From the NCBI RefSeq assembly GCF_003478335.1, contig NZ_QUFB01000007.1, forward strand, positions 24,941 to 88,940: a stretch of 64,000 nt of DNA. The letters are read 5' to 3'. Position numbers and translations under genes: made by a program. Below, piece by piece: positions 46,323 to 55,735 of this stretch. Positions within the stretch are counted from its first letter, which is position 1, and each line of letters starts with the position of its first letter. The notes beneath the pieces were generated by a model. That model did not search any database, was not told the DNA's origin, and worked only from the letters and a program-made list of their open reading frames with translations. The DNA is from Clostridium sp. AM49-4BH (lineage in GTDB: Bacteria; Bacillota; Clostridia; Lachnospirales; Lachnospiraceae).

Positions 46323-46420
46323 GGCGCATGACTGCAGAATAGAGCGTATGACCGCAGGATAGACCGCATGACCGCAGAATAGAGCGTATGACCGCAGGAT
46401 AGACCGCATGACCGCAGAAT
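46301..46420 (+). repeat. six 20-bp tandem repeats copying the gene's 3' end
   Basis: Six units of 20 bp start at 46301, 46321, 46341, 46361, 46381 and 46401. The first is the end of the amidohydrolase coding region, including its stop. Units 3-4 and 5-6 form an exact 40-bp duplication (46341-46380 = 46381-46420). Each unit contains a tiny ATG...TAG frame (MTAE or MTAG). The array ends ten bases before the stop of the convergent ABC-F gene. Confidence 0.9.
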
Positions 46421-46429
46421 AGCGCACAG

Positions 46430-48436
46430 TTATTCCGAAAGTTCTTCCCAATGTTCTAGGAGTTCTTCTAATTTTGCATCGTTTTCACCACGTTGGATGG
46501 AGAGCTCCTGCAGTTTTGCAGAATTGGTTGCATTAGCAGGATCAGCAATTGCCTCATCTAATGCGGTGTTTTCTGCTTCTAAGCGTTCGATCTCTGCTTC
46601 AACGCGATTTAATTCTTTTTGTATTTTGCGCAGTCGTGCCTGTTCTTCCTTTTGTTCCTGCCAGGATAGTGCATTGGAAGACGTGGCTGCGTTAGGCGTA
46701 TTATTTTCCGCTTGAGGAGCAGTACCGTCTGCTGTGGACATTTCAGTGGAAGGAGATGACCCGGCAGCATCGGTGGAAGCTATCGCTGATGCGTTGTGGT
46801 TTGGCTGGGCTGCATAGTAAGCACGCTCCACATCTTCTTTTTTATCCAGATAATAGTCGTAGTTTCCGACATAGTTCAATACATGTCCGCCTGTAAGATT
46901 TAAGATTCGGGTTGCGGTTGTATTAATAAAGTAACGATCATGGGAAACATACAAAACAGTTCCCTCAAAATGTCGGATCGCATTTTCTAATATTTCCTTT
47001 GAATCCATATCTAAATGGTTTGTCGGCTCATCGAGAATGAGAAGATTAGCATCGGACAACATGAGTTTTGCCAAGGATACGCGACCGCGTTCTCCACCGC
47101 TCAGACTCTTGATCTGCTTGAATACATCGTCTTCCGTAAATAGAAAAGCGGCCAGTGTGTTACGGATCTGCGTATTGTTCATATGAGGATACGCATCACT
47201 GATCTCTTCAAACAATGTTTTATCCGGGTGCAGAACTTGATGCTCCTGATCGTAGTAGCCAATCTCCGCGTTTGTTCCAAGCGTGATCTTACCACTGTCG
47301 GCAGGGATCAATTCATTTATTATTTTGAGGATCGTTGTCTTACCTGCTCCGTTGTCTCCGATGATCGCTACATGTTCCCCACGCTTCAGTTCAAAGGAGA
47401 GGTCGGTAAATAAAGGCGTTCCATCAAAGGATTTGGAAAGCCTCTCTACGGTCAATACGTCGTTACCACTTTGAATCTTTGGTGTAAACAATAAGCGCAT
47501 TTGCGTGTTTTCATCGACAGGTTTTTCAATGCGCTCTATTTTATCTAACATCTTTTCGCGGCTCTCGGCGCGCTTGATCGATTTTTCGCGGTTAAAGGAT
47601 TTCAGCTTAGCAATAACTTCTTCCTGATGTTTGATCTCTGCCTGCTGGTTGAGATATTGTTTCATCAGACTATCCATGATCTGCTGACGTTTGGCGGCAT
47701 ATTCGCTGTAATTGCCCATATACATACGAGCGTGCGTCTGGCGCAGCTCGATAACTTTTGTGACAATTTTATCCAAAAAATAACGGTCATGGGCTACGAT
47801 CAATACTGCACCGCGATAATTGGTCAGGTAGGATTCAAGCCATGCAATGGCATTGATATCCAGATGATTGGTAGGCTCGTCTAATATGATAAGATCCGGT
47901 GCCTGCAACAGCATCTTGGCGAGAGCAACACGTGTCTTTTCACCACCGGATAGGGAAATGACCGGTTTCTCAAAGTCTTCTTCCGTGAAGCCAAGACCTT
48001 TCAAGACACCCACCAACTCGCTTTGGTAGGCGTATCCGTCGAGACGCTCGTAGCGTTGTCTTGCATTGTCATACTGTTTGATGACTTGCTCTAGGGTTTC
48101 GCCGGTTTCAATATCCATGCGTGCAGACAGTTTTTCCATCTGCTGCTCTAACTGTATGATCTCCGGTTTGGCATCACGCATTTCGTCGTAGATGCTGTGT
48201 TCGGAAGCGTATTCCTGGTTCTGTGCCAAGTAGCCGACAGTCGTGCTGCCGGACAGGATCACCTCACCGTTGTCTGCGGATAAATGTCCTGTAATGATCT
48301 TAAGCAGTGTTGATTTGCCGGAACCATTTGCACCGACGATGGCTGCTTTTTCATGTTCATTGATATGAAAAGAGATGTCAGAAAGAATGACATCTGTGCT
48401 AAATGCTTTGTCTATATGACTGCATTGTAAAATCAT
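46430..48436 (-). CDS. ABC-F ATPase with C-terminal coiled coil
   Basis: 668 residues with two intact ABC domains: Walker A GANGSGKST (about 35-43) and GDNGAGKTT (about 360), signatures LSGGEKTRVAL and LSGGERGRVSL, and two LDEPTNHLD motifs. A charged linker lies between the domains (about 240-300). A Ser/Ala/Thr-rich stretch (about 545-600) leads to a coiled coil at the C terminus (to 668), as in YdiF/Uup-type proteins. ABC-F proteins act on ribosomes. Own promoter at 48468-48496 and CCTCC complement (48445-48449) as ribosome site. Confidence 0.88.
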   Translation of the reverse strand: MILQCSHIDKAFSTDVILSDISFHINEHEKAAIVGANGSGKSTLLKIITGHLSADNGEVILSGSTTVGYLAQNQEYASEHSIYDEMRDAKPEIIQLEQQMEKLSARMDIETGETLEQVIKQYDNARQRYERLDGYAYQSELVGVLKGLGFTEEDFEKPVISLSGGEKTRVALAKMLLQAPDLIILDEPTNHLDINAIAWLESYLTNYRGAVLIVAHDRYFLDKIVTKVIELRQTHARMYMGNYSEYAAKRQQIMDSLMKQYLNQQAEIKHQEEVIAKLKSFNREKSIKRAESREKMLDKIERIEKPVDENTQMRLLFTPKIQSGNDVLTVERLSKSFDGTPLFTDLSFELKRGEHVAIIGDNGAGKTTILKIINELIPADSGKITLGTNAEIGYYDQEHQVLHPDKTLFEEISDAYPHMNNTQIRNTLAAFLFTEDDVFKQIKSLSGGERGRVSLAKLMLSDANLLILDEPTNHLDMDSKEILENAIRHFEGTVLYVSHDRYFINTTATRILNLTGGHVLNYVGNYDYYLDKKEDVERAYYAAQPNHNASAIASTDAAGSSPSTEMSTADGTAPQAENNTPNAATSSNALSWQEQKEEQARLRKIQKELNRVEAEIERLEAENTALDEAIADPANATNSAKLQELSIQRGENDAKLEELLEHWEELSE

Positions 48437-48467
48437 AATGATATCCTCCGTTTGCAGTGATTCTTAT

Positions 48468-48496
48468 AGTATATCGGATTTTGCACAAAAAAGCAA
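48468..48496 (-). promoter_or_regulatory. promoter of the minus-strand ABC-F gene
   Basis: Minus strand TTGCTT (48496-48491), 17 bases, TATACT (48473-48468). Confidence 0.7.
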
Positions 48497-48526
48497 AAAA
48501 AGCACGGGTTGTAAAGGAATACTTCT

Positions 48527-48554
48527 TTACGTATGTGATGCCATGTGGTACAAT
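48527..48554 (+). promoter_or_regulatory. promoter of metH
   Basis: TTTACG (48527-48532), 16 bases, TACAAT (48549-48554), giving a leader of about 110 bases. Confidence 0.5.
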
Positions 48555-48590
48555 CGAAAGAGAAGATTTTGTCTATCGGCACACAGGGAG

Positions 48591-48632
48591 GGCTATGTGT
48601 TAGGTGGTATGAAGCCACGTGAGCCGGGAGCA
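48591..48632 (+). promoter_or_regulatory. possible structured metH leader
   Basis: GGCT (48591-48594) can pair with AGCC (48621-48624) outside GTGG / CCAC (48604-48607 and 48615-48618). The fold lies in the methionine synthase leader, but I could not match it to the SAM, cobalamin or THF riboswitch consensus. Confidence 0.3.
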
Positions 48633-48672
48633 GGAAATATACCAATATAGCAGAATGGAGATTGACAGCAAC

Positions 48673-51183
48673 ATGACAAAAGAGCAGTTTCGTGAACGTT
48701 TGGCACAGGGGAAAATGATATTGGACGGTGCGACCGGTTCCAATTTGCAGGAGAGAGGTCTTCCGGCGGGAGTATGCCCTGAGGAGTGGATATTAGAGAA
48801 TCCTGACGTGCTGAAAGAATTACAGATAGAGTATTATGCGGCAGGGTCTGACGCAGTGTATGCACCCACTTTTTCCGGAAACCGAATTAAGTTAGAAGAG
48901 TATGGTCTGCAAGATAATTTGGTGGAGATGAACCATGGCTTGGTAGCAATTTCGAAGCAGGCGGTGGCAGAGGTGAAGGAACGCGGACTTGTAGATGCAG
49001 ACAAGCCATTGTATGTATGTGGCGATCTGACTATGACGGGTAAGCAGGTACAACCGATGGGCCCTTTGTCTTTTGAAGAGTTGGTAGACATTTATAAGGA
49101 GCAGACAGAGGCGTTAGTTGACGCAGGTGTGGATTTTTTGGCTGTCGAAACGATGATGAGCCTGCAGGAGTGTCGTGCAGCGGTGATTGCAGCGAAAGAA
49201 TGCTGTGACTTACCGATCATGGTGACACTTACCTTTGCAGAGGATGGACGTACTTTGTTTGGAACGGATCCGGAGACGGCTGCTCTTGTGCTTACTACAC
49301 TTGGAGTGGATGCGTTAGGTGTGAACTGTTCTACAGGACCGGATAAAATGTGTGATGTAGTACGCAAAATGCGTGCATATGCGGACATTCCATTGGTTGC
49401 GAAGCCGAATGCCGGACTGCCGCAGCTTGTAGATGGAAAGACCGTCTACGAAATGGAAGCACCAGAATTTGCGGAAGAAATGATGGCGTTGATCGATGCC
49501 GGAGCCGATATTTTAGGTGGCTGCTGTGGTACAACGCCAGAGCATATCCGTTTGCTCACTCAGAAAATACAGCAGAGTGGACGGATGGATGAGGTGTCCC
49601 ATCTGAGCAGAAAGGGTAAGGTGGTACGTCGTGCCCTGTCTAATGAACGTGTGACTCGTCCGATCGACTTGGACGGACCGTTTATGGTGATCGGAGAACG
49701 TATTAACCCGACAGGTAAGAAAGCATTGCAGGAGCAGCTTCGTGCCGGACAGCTTGACCTTGTTACGGAGATGGCAGAAGCACAGGAAGAGGACGGAGCA
49801 GCAATCCTGGATGTCAATATGGGAATGAATGGCATTGATGAAAAAGAGATGATGCTTAAAGCAGTGAATGAGCTTACGATGGTGAGTAATCTGCCGTTAT
49901 CCATTGATTCGAGTTATGTAGATGTGGTTGAGGCAGCGCTTCGTATCTATCCGGGCCGTGCGTTGATCAATTCGATCTCGCTGGAGCCGGAGAAGTTTGA
50001 GAAGCTGATCCCAATCGCCAAGAAATATGGTGCGATGTTTATTTTGCTTCCACTTTCAGAAAAAGGTTTGCCGGAGAATCTTGATGAGAAAAAGGAGATT
50101 ATCCATACGATATATGAAGAGGCAAAACGCCATGGGTTATGTGGCGAGGACATTGTAGTAGATGGCTTGGTGGCAACGATCGGCGCCAACCGCAATGCTG
50201 CGATCGAAACGTTGGAGACGATCCGATATTGCAAACATGAGCTTGGTCTGGCAACGGCGTGCGGACTTTCTAATATTTCCTTTGGATTGCCGGAGAGACT
50301 TTTTGTGAACAGTTCGTTTATGGCATTAGCGATCGGACAGGGACTGACGATGGCGATCGCGAATCCGTCTCAGAATTTGTTAATGCATGCGGTATTTGCG
50401 GCAGATCTGTTGATGAATAAACCTGATGCCGATCTGCGTTATATCAATCGCGTGTCCGAGCATAAGATCTCCGTTGTGGCCGGAGAGGTCGATGCTGTAC
50501 AGACAACGACGAAAAAGAGTGGATCCGGATCAAAGGACTTGATTCCACCGGAACATGAGGGGGATAAGATTTTTGAGGCGGTTGTAAAGGGCCGCAAAAA
50601 TAAGATCGAAACTTTGGTGCAGGATGCTTTACAAGGTGGAATAGATGCACAGAAAGTGATTGACGAGAGTTTGATCCCGGCGATCAATCATGTCGGTGTG
50701 CTCTTTGATAAGCAGATATATTTTCTGCCCCAGCTTATTTCGAGCGCAGAGACGATGGAGACAGGTATTGGCGTGGTAGAGCCGATCCTTGCAGCCAATC
50801 GGTCTAGTGAGCCGCTTGGAACAATCGTCATTGCAACAGTGGAGCATGACATTCATGATATTGGTAAAAATCTGGTTGCATTGATGTTACGTAACTACGG
50901 ATATCGTGTGGTGGATCTGGGTAAAGATGTCCCGGCGGAGGATATCATACAGGCAGCTATTCGTGAAAAAGCAGATATTATCGGGCTTTCTGCACTTATG
51001 ACAACGACGATGATGGAAATGAAGAAAGTAGTGAATATGGTTCGTGAGCAGAATCTTCCGGTGAAGGTTATGATCGGTGGAGCCGTTATCACACGCAGCT
51101 TTGCAGATGAGATTGGTGCAGAAGGTTACTCTAAAGATGCACAGGAAGCTGTTGTGGAAGTTGCCAGACTTTTAGGAAGATAA
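48673..51183 (+). CDS. metH: cobalamin-dependent methionine synthase (no reactivation domain)
   Basis: About 836 residues from ATG 48673, where the family's opening begins (MTKEQFRERL, then ILDGATGSNLQ). In-frame GTG 48619 and ATG 48655 are possible earlier starts. Domains: homocysteine-binding (1-290, zinc Cys in GVNCSTGP and LGGCCGT), methyl-THF-binding (about 330-590, FMVIGERINPTG), cobalamin cap and B12-binding with the DxHxxG motif (HDIHDIGKN). The C-terminal AdoMet reactivation domain of E. coli MetH is missing, as in many Clostridia, so a separate reactivation factor is expected. The MTHFR fusion at 8111 would supply its substrate. Confidence 0.92.
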   Translation: MTKEQFRERLAQGKMILDGATGSNLQERGLPAGVCPEEWILENPDVLKELQIEYYAAGSDAVYAPTFSGNRIKLEEYGLQDNLVEMNHGLVAISKQAVAEVKERGLVDADKPLYVCGDLTMTGKQVQPMGPLSFEELVDIYKEQTEALVDAGVDFLAVETMMSLQECRAAVIAAKECCDLPIMVTLTFAEDGRTLFGTDPETAALVLTTLGVDALGVNCSTGPDKMCDVVRKMRAYADIPLVAKPNAGLPQLVDGKTVYEMEAPEFAEEMMALIDAGADILGGCCGTTPEHIRLLTQKIQQSGRMDEVSHLSRKGKVVRRALSNERVTRPIDLDGPFMVIGERINPTGKKALQEQLRAGQLDLVTEMAEAQEEDGAAILDVNMGMNGIDEKEMMLKAVNELTMVSNLPLSIDSSYVDVVEAALRIYPGRALINSISLEPEKFEKLIPIAKKYGAMFILLPLSEKGLPENLDEKKEIIHTIYEEAKRHGLCGEDIVVDGLVATIGANRNAAIETLETIRYCKHELGLATACGLSNISFGLPERLFVNSSFMALAIGQGLTMAIANPSQNLLMHAVFAADLLMNKPDADLRYINRVSEHKISVVAGEVDAVQTTTKKSGSGSKDLIPPEHEGDKIFEAVVKGRKNKIETLVQDALQGGIDAQKVIDESLIPAINHVGVLFDKQIYFLPQLISSAETMETGIGVVEPILAANRSSEPLGTIVIATVEHDIHDIGKNLVALMLRNYGYRVVDLGKDVPAEDIIQAAIREKADIIGLSALMTTTMMEMKKVVNMVREQNLPVKVMIGGAVITRSFADEIGAEGYSKDAQEAVVEVARLLGR

Positions 51184-51227
51184 AAGAAGGCAGGAGCAAT
51201 TTGATGGAAAGGTATGGTGAGTAGCGG

Positions 51228-52145
51228 ATGGAGCAGACAAAGATCGATATTGTGATACCCGTATATAAACCGGGAAGTGAATTTGGTGATCTGATCAAGC
51301 GTTTAATGCATCAAACAGTTGTCCCGGAACATATTTTTATTATGCAGACGATTCGGGATGAATCAGAGATAATGGTACAGTCTATGGATGAGCGTATTCG
51401 GATCATACCCGTGATGCAGTCTGAGTTTGACCATGGCGGCACGCGTGCGTTAGGCATGGACAAATCTACTGCAGAGTTTGTCTTAATGATGACGCAGGAT
51501 GCAGTTCCGGCAGATGAGCATCTGATAGAGAATCTGCTTGCCTGCATGGAGGATGCTTCGGTAGCTGTTGCTTATGCGAGACAGCTTGCCCGTCCAAATT
51601 CAGGGCGAGTGGAACGTATGACGAGAATCTATAATTATCCTGCACAGAGCCGTATTAAGAGTGAGGATGACAAGAAAGAACTCGGTGTAAAGACATATTT
51701 TTGCTCTGATGTATGTGCCCTGTATCGTAAGTCGTATTATGAGCAGGTTGGCGGATTTGTGCAGCCAACGATTTTTAATGAAGATATGATCATAGCATAT
51801 ATGATGATGCAGGAAGGGTATCGTGTTGCATATTGCGCAGAGGCAAAAGTGGTGCATTCTCATGATTATACGTGCAGGCAGCAGTTCGCCAGAAACTTTG
51901 ATCTTGGCGTATCTCATAAGCAGTATGCGGAGGTGTTTGCGAAGGTGTCTTCGGAAAAAGAGGGCGCAGGATATGCAGCGAAGACCGTGAAAACACTGTT
52001 AAAGGGTGGACATGTATGGGATGCTTTTTATTTCTGCGTACAGTGCGGATGCAGATTGATCGGATATCGTCTAGGTCTTGTATATGATAAATTACCGCGT
52101 CGTGTATTAATGAAGTGCACAGGAAGTGCGTGGTATTGGAGTTAG
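51228..52145 (+). CDS. family 2 glycosyltransferase, rhamnosyltransferase-like
   Basis: 305 residues with a GT2/GT-A fold start (IDIVIPVYKPG, about 6-16), a nucleotide-binding Asp segment (MMTQDAVPAD, about 87-96) and the acceptor-side NEDMIIAYMMMQEGYRV. Closest by look to RfbF-type dTDP-rhamnosyl transferases. No membrane helix. It probably decorates a cell-surface glycan; the sugar is uncertain. It stands alone between metH and the folate gene. Confidence 0.75.
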   Translation: MEQTKIDIVIPVYKPGSEFGDLIKRLMHQTVVPEHIFIMQTIRDESEIMVQSMDERIRIIPVMQSEFDHGGTRALGMDKSTAEFVLMMTQDAVPADEHLIENLLACMEDASVAVAYARQLARPNSGRVERMTRIYNYPAQSRIKSEDDKKELGVKTYFCSDVCALYRKSYYEQVGGFVQPTIFNEDMIIAYMMMQEGYRVAYCAEAKVVHSHDYTCRQQFARNFDLGVSHKQYAEVFAKVSSEKEGAGYAAKTVKTLLKGGHVWDAFYFCVQCGCRLIGYRLGLVYDKLPRRVLMKCTGSAWYWS

Positions 52146-52177
52146 AGCAACATTTCAAAAAGCGGGGAGGATGGATC

Positions 52178-52993
52178 ATGGATCACATTCAAATTAAGGA
52201 ATTAGAGGTATTTGCCAATCATGGAGTACTGAAACAAGAGAATGAACTGGGGCAAAAGTTTGTTGTATCAGTAGATCTTACTGTTGATACAAGCAAGGCA
52301 GCCGAATCGGATGATATAGAAGATGCTGTTAATTACGTAGAGGTAGCGGAACTGATCCATTCAGAGACGAAACGAAATACGTTTCAGTTGATCGAGCACC
52401 TTGCCGGACACTTGGCAGAGCAGATCTTATTAACATTTCCGTTGGTGAGGTCATTGTCGCTTCGGATAGATAAGCCATGGGCACCGATACGACTGCCGCT
52501 TAAGACGGTTTCTGTAGAGATTCAAAGAGGATGGCATACGGTATGCTTAGGAATTGGTTCCAATATGGGGGATAAGCATGCTAATCTGGACCAGGCTTTG
52601 GAAATCTTGGCAGCAGATGAGCATAATCAATTGGTAAAAGTATCAGATTATATCGTGACGGAACCGGTAGGCGGTGTCGAGCAGGATGATTTTTTGAATG
52701 GTGCGGTTGTTATGCAGACATTATATACACCTCGACAGATTTTGGATCAGATTGGAGTCATTGAGAAGAAATTAGATCGTGTTCGAACCATTCATTGGGG
52801 ACCGCGAACGATCGATGTGGACATATTATTGTATGATGATGAGGTCGTTGTAGAAGAGAATCTTATCATTCCACATCCGGAAATGTGTAATCGAAGATTT
52901 GTGTTGGAACCGCTTGATCAGATCGCACCATATCGGGTACATCCGATCTGCTCAAAGACAATTCACGAATTGTTGATGGCACTTGATCAGTGA
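52178..52993 (+). CDS. folBK: bifunctional dihydroneopterin aldolase / HPPK
   Basis: 271 residues from ATG 52178 (GGGGAGG at 52164-52170; the frame is open further upstream into the GT gene but without a site). Residues 1-118 are FolB (ELEVFANHGVLKQEN, with catalytic Glu and Lys positions present). Residues 120-271 are FolK/HPPK (GIGSNMGDK and WGPRTIDVDILLY). They carry out two consecutive steps of tetrahydrofolate synthesis. The last codons are duplicated after the stop (52971-53033). Confidence 0.9.
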   Translation: MDHIQIKELEVFANHGVLKQENELGQKFVVSVDLTVDTSKAAESDDIEDAVNYVEVAELIHSETKRNTFQLIEHLAGHLAEQILLTFPLVRSLSLRIDKPWAPIRLPLKTVSVEIQRGWHTVCLGIGSNMGDKHANLDQALEILAADEHNQLVKVSDYIVTEPVGGVEQDDFLNGAVVMQTLYTPRQILDQIGVIEKKLDRVRTIHWGPRTIDVDILLYDDEVVVEENLIIPHPEMCNRRFVLEPLDQIAPYRVHPICSKTIHELLMALDQ

Positions 52994-53033
52994 GAGAAGA
53001 TGGTTTTATGCTGTTGATGGCACTTGATTAGTC
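52971..53033 (+). repeat. duplicated 3' tail of folBK
   Basis: TGTTGATGGCACTTGATCAG (52971-52990) recurs as TGTTGATGGCACTTGATTAG (53012-53031), 41 bases downstream and past the gene's stop. The second copy can be read as ATG...TAG (MLLMALD). Confidence 0.85.
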
Positions 53034-53094
53034 ATTTCCGGCATGGTATTCTTATAGAGGTGGGTAATCGTGGTTTTGAAAGGGAGAGTGAAGA

Positions 53095-54144
53095 ATGGCA
53101 GCAAGTTCCAAACATCATGTACGGAATCGGATCTTAGGGGGTCTTGGGGCGGTGATTTTGGTTGTTGTGGGATTTTTTATGTGGCAGAAGACGAAAGTAC
53201 AGCTATATGATGATCCGAATACGACAGGAAATACGGCAGGAAATCTGCTTAACGGGGGTAAGTTTTGCGAGGCAGATGGCAGAATCTATTATGCTGATCC
53301 GTATGATAACGATTCTCTCTATGTAACAGATGATAAATTACAGAAAAGCACGAAATTACATGGAGATACGGTTAGTTATTTGAATGTTGCAGGTGATTAT
53401 ATTTTCTACACGAGACGTAATGACCGCAAGAGTGTTACCGGCGGTAATGTGTTGGCATTAAGTAAGACGGGATTGTTCCGCGTAACGACCGATGGCAAAA
53501 ATATGGGTAAGCTGTATGATGAGCCGACACAGTCTGTGTGCTTATACGGAAACTATCTGTATTATCAGCATTACGATGAAAAAAAGGGATTACAGTTAAA
53601 TGCAGCTAAGATGGACGGCTCCAGCGATGAATTATTGTTGGATGAGGGAGTATCGCCGTATTCTATTTCGCAGGGTGTTATGTATTATACAGGTTATGAC
53701 AAGGATCATAACATACATACCATGAATATTAACGGTTCAGATGAGCAGACAATTTACAACGGTAATTGTACTTCATTGATTCGGGCAGGAGAGCATTTGT
53801 ATTTTATAGATATGTCACAAAATTATGCATTAGTACGTGTGAATTTGGATGGCTCTGATCCGGTCACGATCGTTTCAGACCGCTTGGCGACATATAATGT
53901 GGATGAAAAGGAGAGTGCTGTATATTATCAGGTAGATAATGGAACGAGCAATGGATTGTATGTAAAGGATTTAGAGGGTGGAGAAGTGCGTAAGATCGCG
54001 GATGGCAATTACAATTATCTGCATCTGACAAGTAAGTATTTGTTTTATGAGACATATGATGGAAAATCTGTCTATGTGATGGATCTGGGAACGGAGCAGG
54101 AGAAACCGTTTCAGGCACCGGTAGGCAAGAAAACATCAAACTAA
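53095..54144 (+). CDS. membrane-anchored DUF5050-type beta-propeller protein
   Basis: 349 residues with an N-terminal transmembrane segment (about 13-31), then repeating YYxDxxDxxxLYxxxxDG-like blades (for example GRIYYADPYDND, YLYYQHYDEK, HLYFIDMSQN). These match DUF5050, a beta-propeller family on Gram-positive cell surfaces. Function unknown; no catalytic motif. Ribosome site AGGGAGAG. Confidence 0.7.
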   Translation: MAASSKHHVRNRILGGLGAVILVVVGFFMWQKTKVQLYDDPNTTGNTAGNLLNGGKFCEADGRIYYADPYDNDSLYVTDDKLQKSTKLHGDTVSYLNVAGDYIFYTRRNDRKSVTGGNVLALSKTGLFRVTTDGKNMGKLYDEPTQSVCLYGNYLYYQHYDEKKGLQLNAAKMDGSSDELLLDEGVSPYSISQGVMYYTGYDKDHNIHTMNINGSDEQTIYNGNCTSLIRAGEHLYFIDMSQNYALVRVNLDGSDPVTIVSDRLATYNVDEKESAVYYQVDNGTSNGLYVKDLEGGEVRKIADGNYNYLHLTSKYLFYETYDGKSVYVMDLGTEQEKPFQAPVGKKTSN

Positions 54145-54170
54145 TAAATAAGTGAAAAGAGGATAAAAGA

Positions 54171-55724
54171 ATGATTCAATTATCAGCTGTTTTTAGCAGT
54201 CACATGGTTTTGCAGAGACAGAAAAATATCAGCGTATGGGGAGACAGTGATGCAGAGTCGCTTAAGATTACTTTGGCAGACAAATCTGTGAGTGTGGTTC
54301 CGGAACAGGGAAGGTTCCAGGCTATTTTACCGCCATTTGAGGCAGGTGGACCATATACACTGACGGTGCAGTCTCAGACAGAACAAGTGGTATATGAAGA
54401 TGTTATGATCGGCGAAGTATGGCTTGCCGGCGGTCAGTCCAATATGGAGCTGGAGTTGCAAAATAGCAAAAACGGCAAGGAGATCGTTCAAAATATACAT
54501 AATGATGGAGTACGCTATTATTATACTCCAAAGGTTCCGTATGTAGGGGATAAGTTGGAAGAAGCAGAAAAGGAAAGTGCATGGGATCTGTGTACGCCGG
54601 ATAAGGCAGGACGATGGTCAGCGGTTGCATATTATTTTGCAGATAAGATCGCGCGAGAGACAGGGGTAACCGTCGGCATTATTGGCTGTAACTGGGGCGG
54701 AACGTCTGCTTCCTGCTGGGTGAGCCGTGAAGCGTTGGAAGGAACGCAGGAGATCAAAGAGTATATTGATGATTATGATGCAATCATTGCTGAGCAGGAT
54801 CCGGAGGAATATATCAAAGCGCGTGAGGCATATCTTGTATATCAGGCAGAGTTTGACAAAAATGTAGGGAAATATTACGAGACAGCAGAGAACCCGACTT
54901 GGGAGGAGGCATTGCGTCTGTACGGTGAGAATCAATATCCGGGACCAATGGGACCACGTTCAGAGACCAGACCGTGTGGTTTGTACGAGTCGATGCTGCA
55001 AAGAGTTTGTCCGTATACGTTACGTGGATTTTTGTATTATCAGGGAGAGGAGGACGATCATCGTCCATACCGCTATTACTCCTTGTTATCAGTGCTGATC
55101 CGTCAGTGGAGAGGCGATTGGAAAGATGATACGTTACCGTTTATGCTGGTACAGCTTCCGATGTTCCAAAATGGAGGGGAGCCGGATTACCAGAACTGGC
55201 CATTTATTCGAGAGGCACAGATGCGTGTGTTCGACACGTTCAAGCATACCGGGATTGCGGTGATTTTGGATAAGGGTGAGTTTGGCAATATTCATCCGAC
55301 AGAGAAAGACAGCGTTGGTGAGCGTCTCGCTTTGCAGGCAATGTATGAAGTGTATGGTTTATGCACGAAAGAAGAGGCGTTTGGCCCGATGTATCAGTCT
55401 TACCGCATTGAGAATAGTGCGATGGTTGTATCATTTGCCCATGCGAAGGGACTACATTGTACAGAGGAAACTTTAACCGGTTTTGAACTTGCCGGTAAAG
55501 ATAAAGTGTATCATGAGGCGAAGGCAGTTCTAAAGGGAGAAGAAATAGAACTGACTTGTGATGAGGTGAAAGAACCTGTATACGGAAGATATTGCTGGAC
55601 TAATTATCGACCGGTAACGTTGTTTGGACAAAACGGCATTCCGGCAGCACCATTTCGCACTTCTCGTGAGGATGGTGCAGTTGCAACCGGCAGCCGTAAT
55701 GGGTTTGATCCCGCAAAAGCATAG
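54171..55724 (+). CDS. sialate O-acetylesterase-like SGNH hydrolase
   Basis: 517 residues of the SASA family, which removes acetyl groups from sialic acid or other glycans. The Ser block is LAGGQSNMELEL (about 83-94), the oxyanion Gly/Asn part is LYYQGEEDDH, and the catalytic Asp/His block is NIHPTEKDSVGERLA (about 367-381). No signal peptide, so it acts in the cytoplasm, probably on imported sugars or xylan-like oligosaccharides. Starts 26 bases after the DUF5050 gene and 11 bases before lemA. Confidence 0.82.
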   Translation: MIQLSAVFSSHMVLQRQKNISVWGDSDAESLKITLADKSVSVVPEQGRFQAILPPFEAGGPYTLTVQSQTEQVVYEDVMIGEVWLAGGQSNMELELQNSKNGKEIVQNIHNDGVRYYYTPKVPYVGDKLEEAEKESAWDLCTPDKAGRWSAVAYYFADKIARETGVTVGIIGCNWGGTSASCWVSREALEGTQEIKEYIDDYDAIIAEQDPEEYIKAREAYLVYQAEFDKNVGKYYETAENPTWEEALRLYGENQYPGPMGPRSETRPCGLYESMLQRVCPYTLRGFLYYQGEEDDHRPYRYYSLLSVLIRQWRGDWKDDTLPFMLVQLPMFQNGGEPDYQNWPFIREAQMRVFDTFKHTGIAVILDKGEFGNIHPTEKDSVGERLALQAMYEVYGLCTKEEAFGPMYQSYRIENSAMVVSFAHAKGLHCTEETLTGFELAGKDKVYHEAKAVLKGEEIELTCDEVKEPVYGRYCWTNYRPVTLFGQNGIPAAPFRTSREDGAVATGSRNGFDPAKA

Positions 55725-55735
55725 GAGGAACAAAG

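Noticed and set aside
46301..46420. CRISPR array
   Set aside because: Short 20-bp units are directly adjacent with no spacers, and the first is coding sequence; this is a tandem repeat, not CRISPR.
48591..48660. Cobalamin or SAM-I riboswitch upstream of metH
   Set aside because: Some words (TGAAGCC, AGCCGGGAG) resemble riboswitch cores, but the conserved order and remaining elements are absent.
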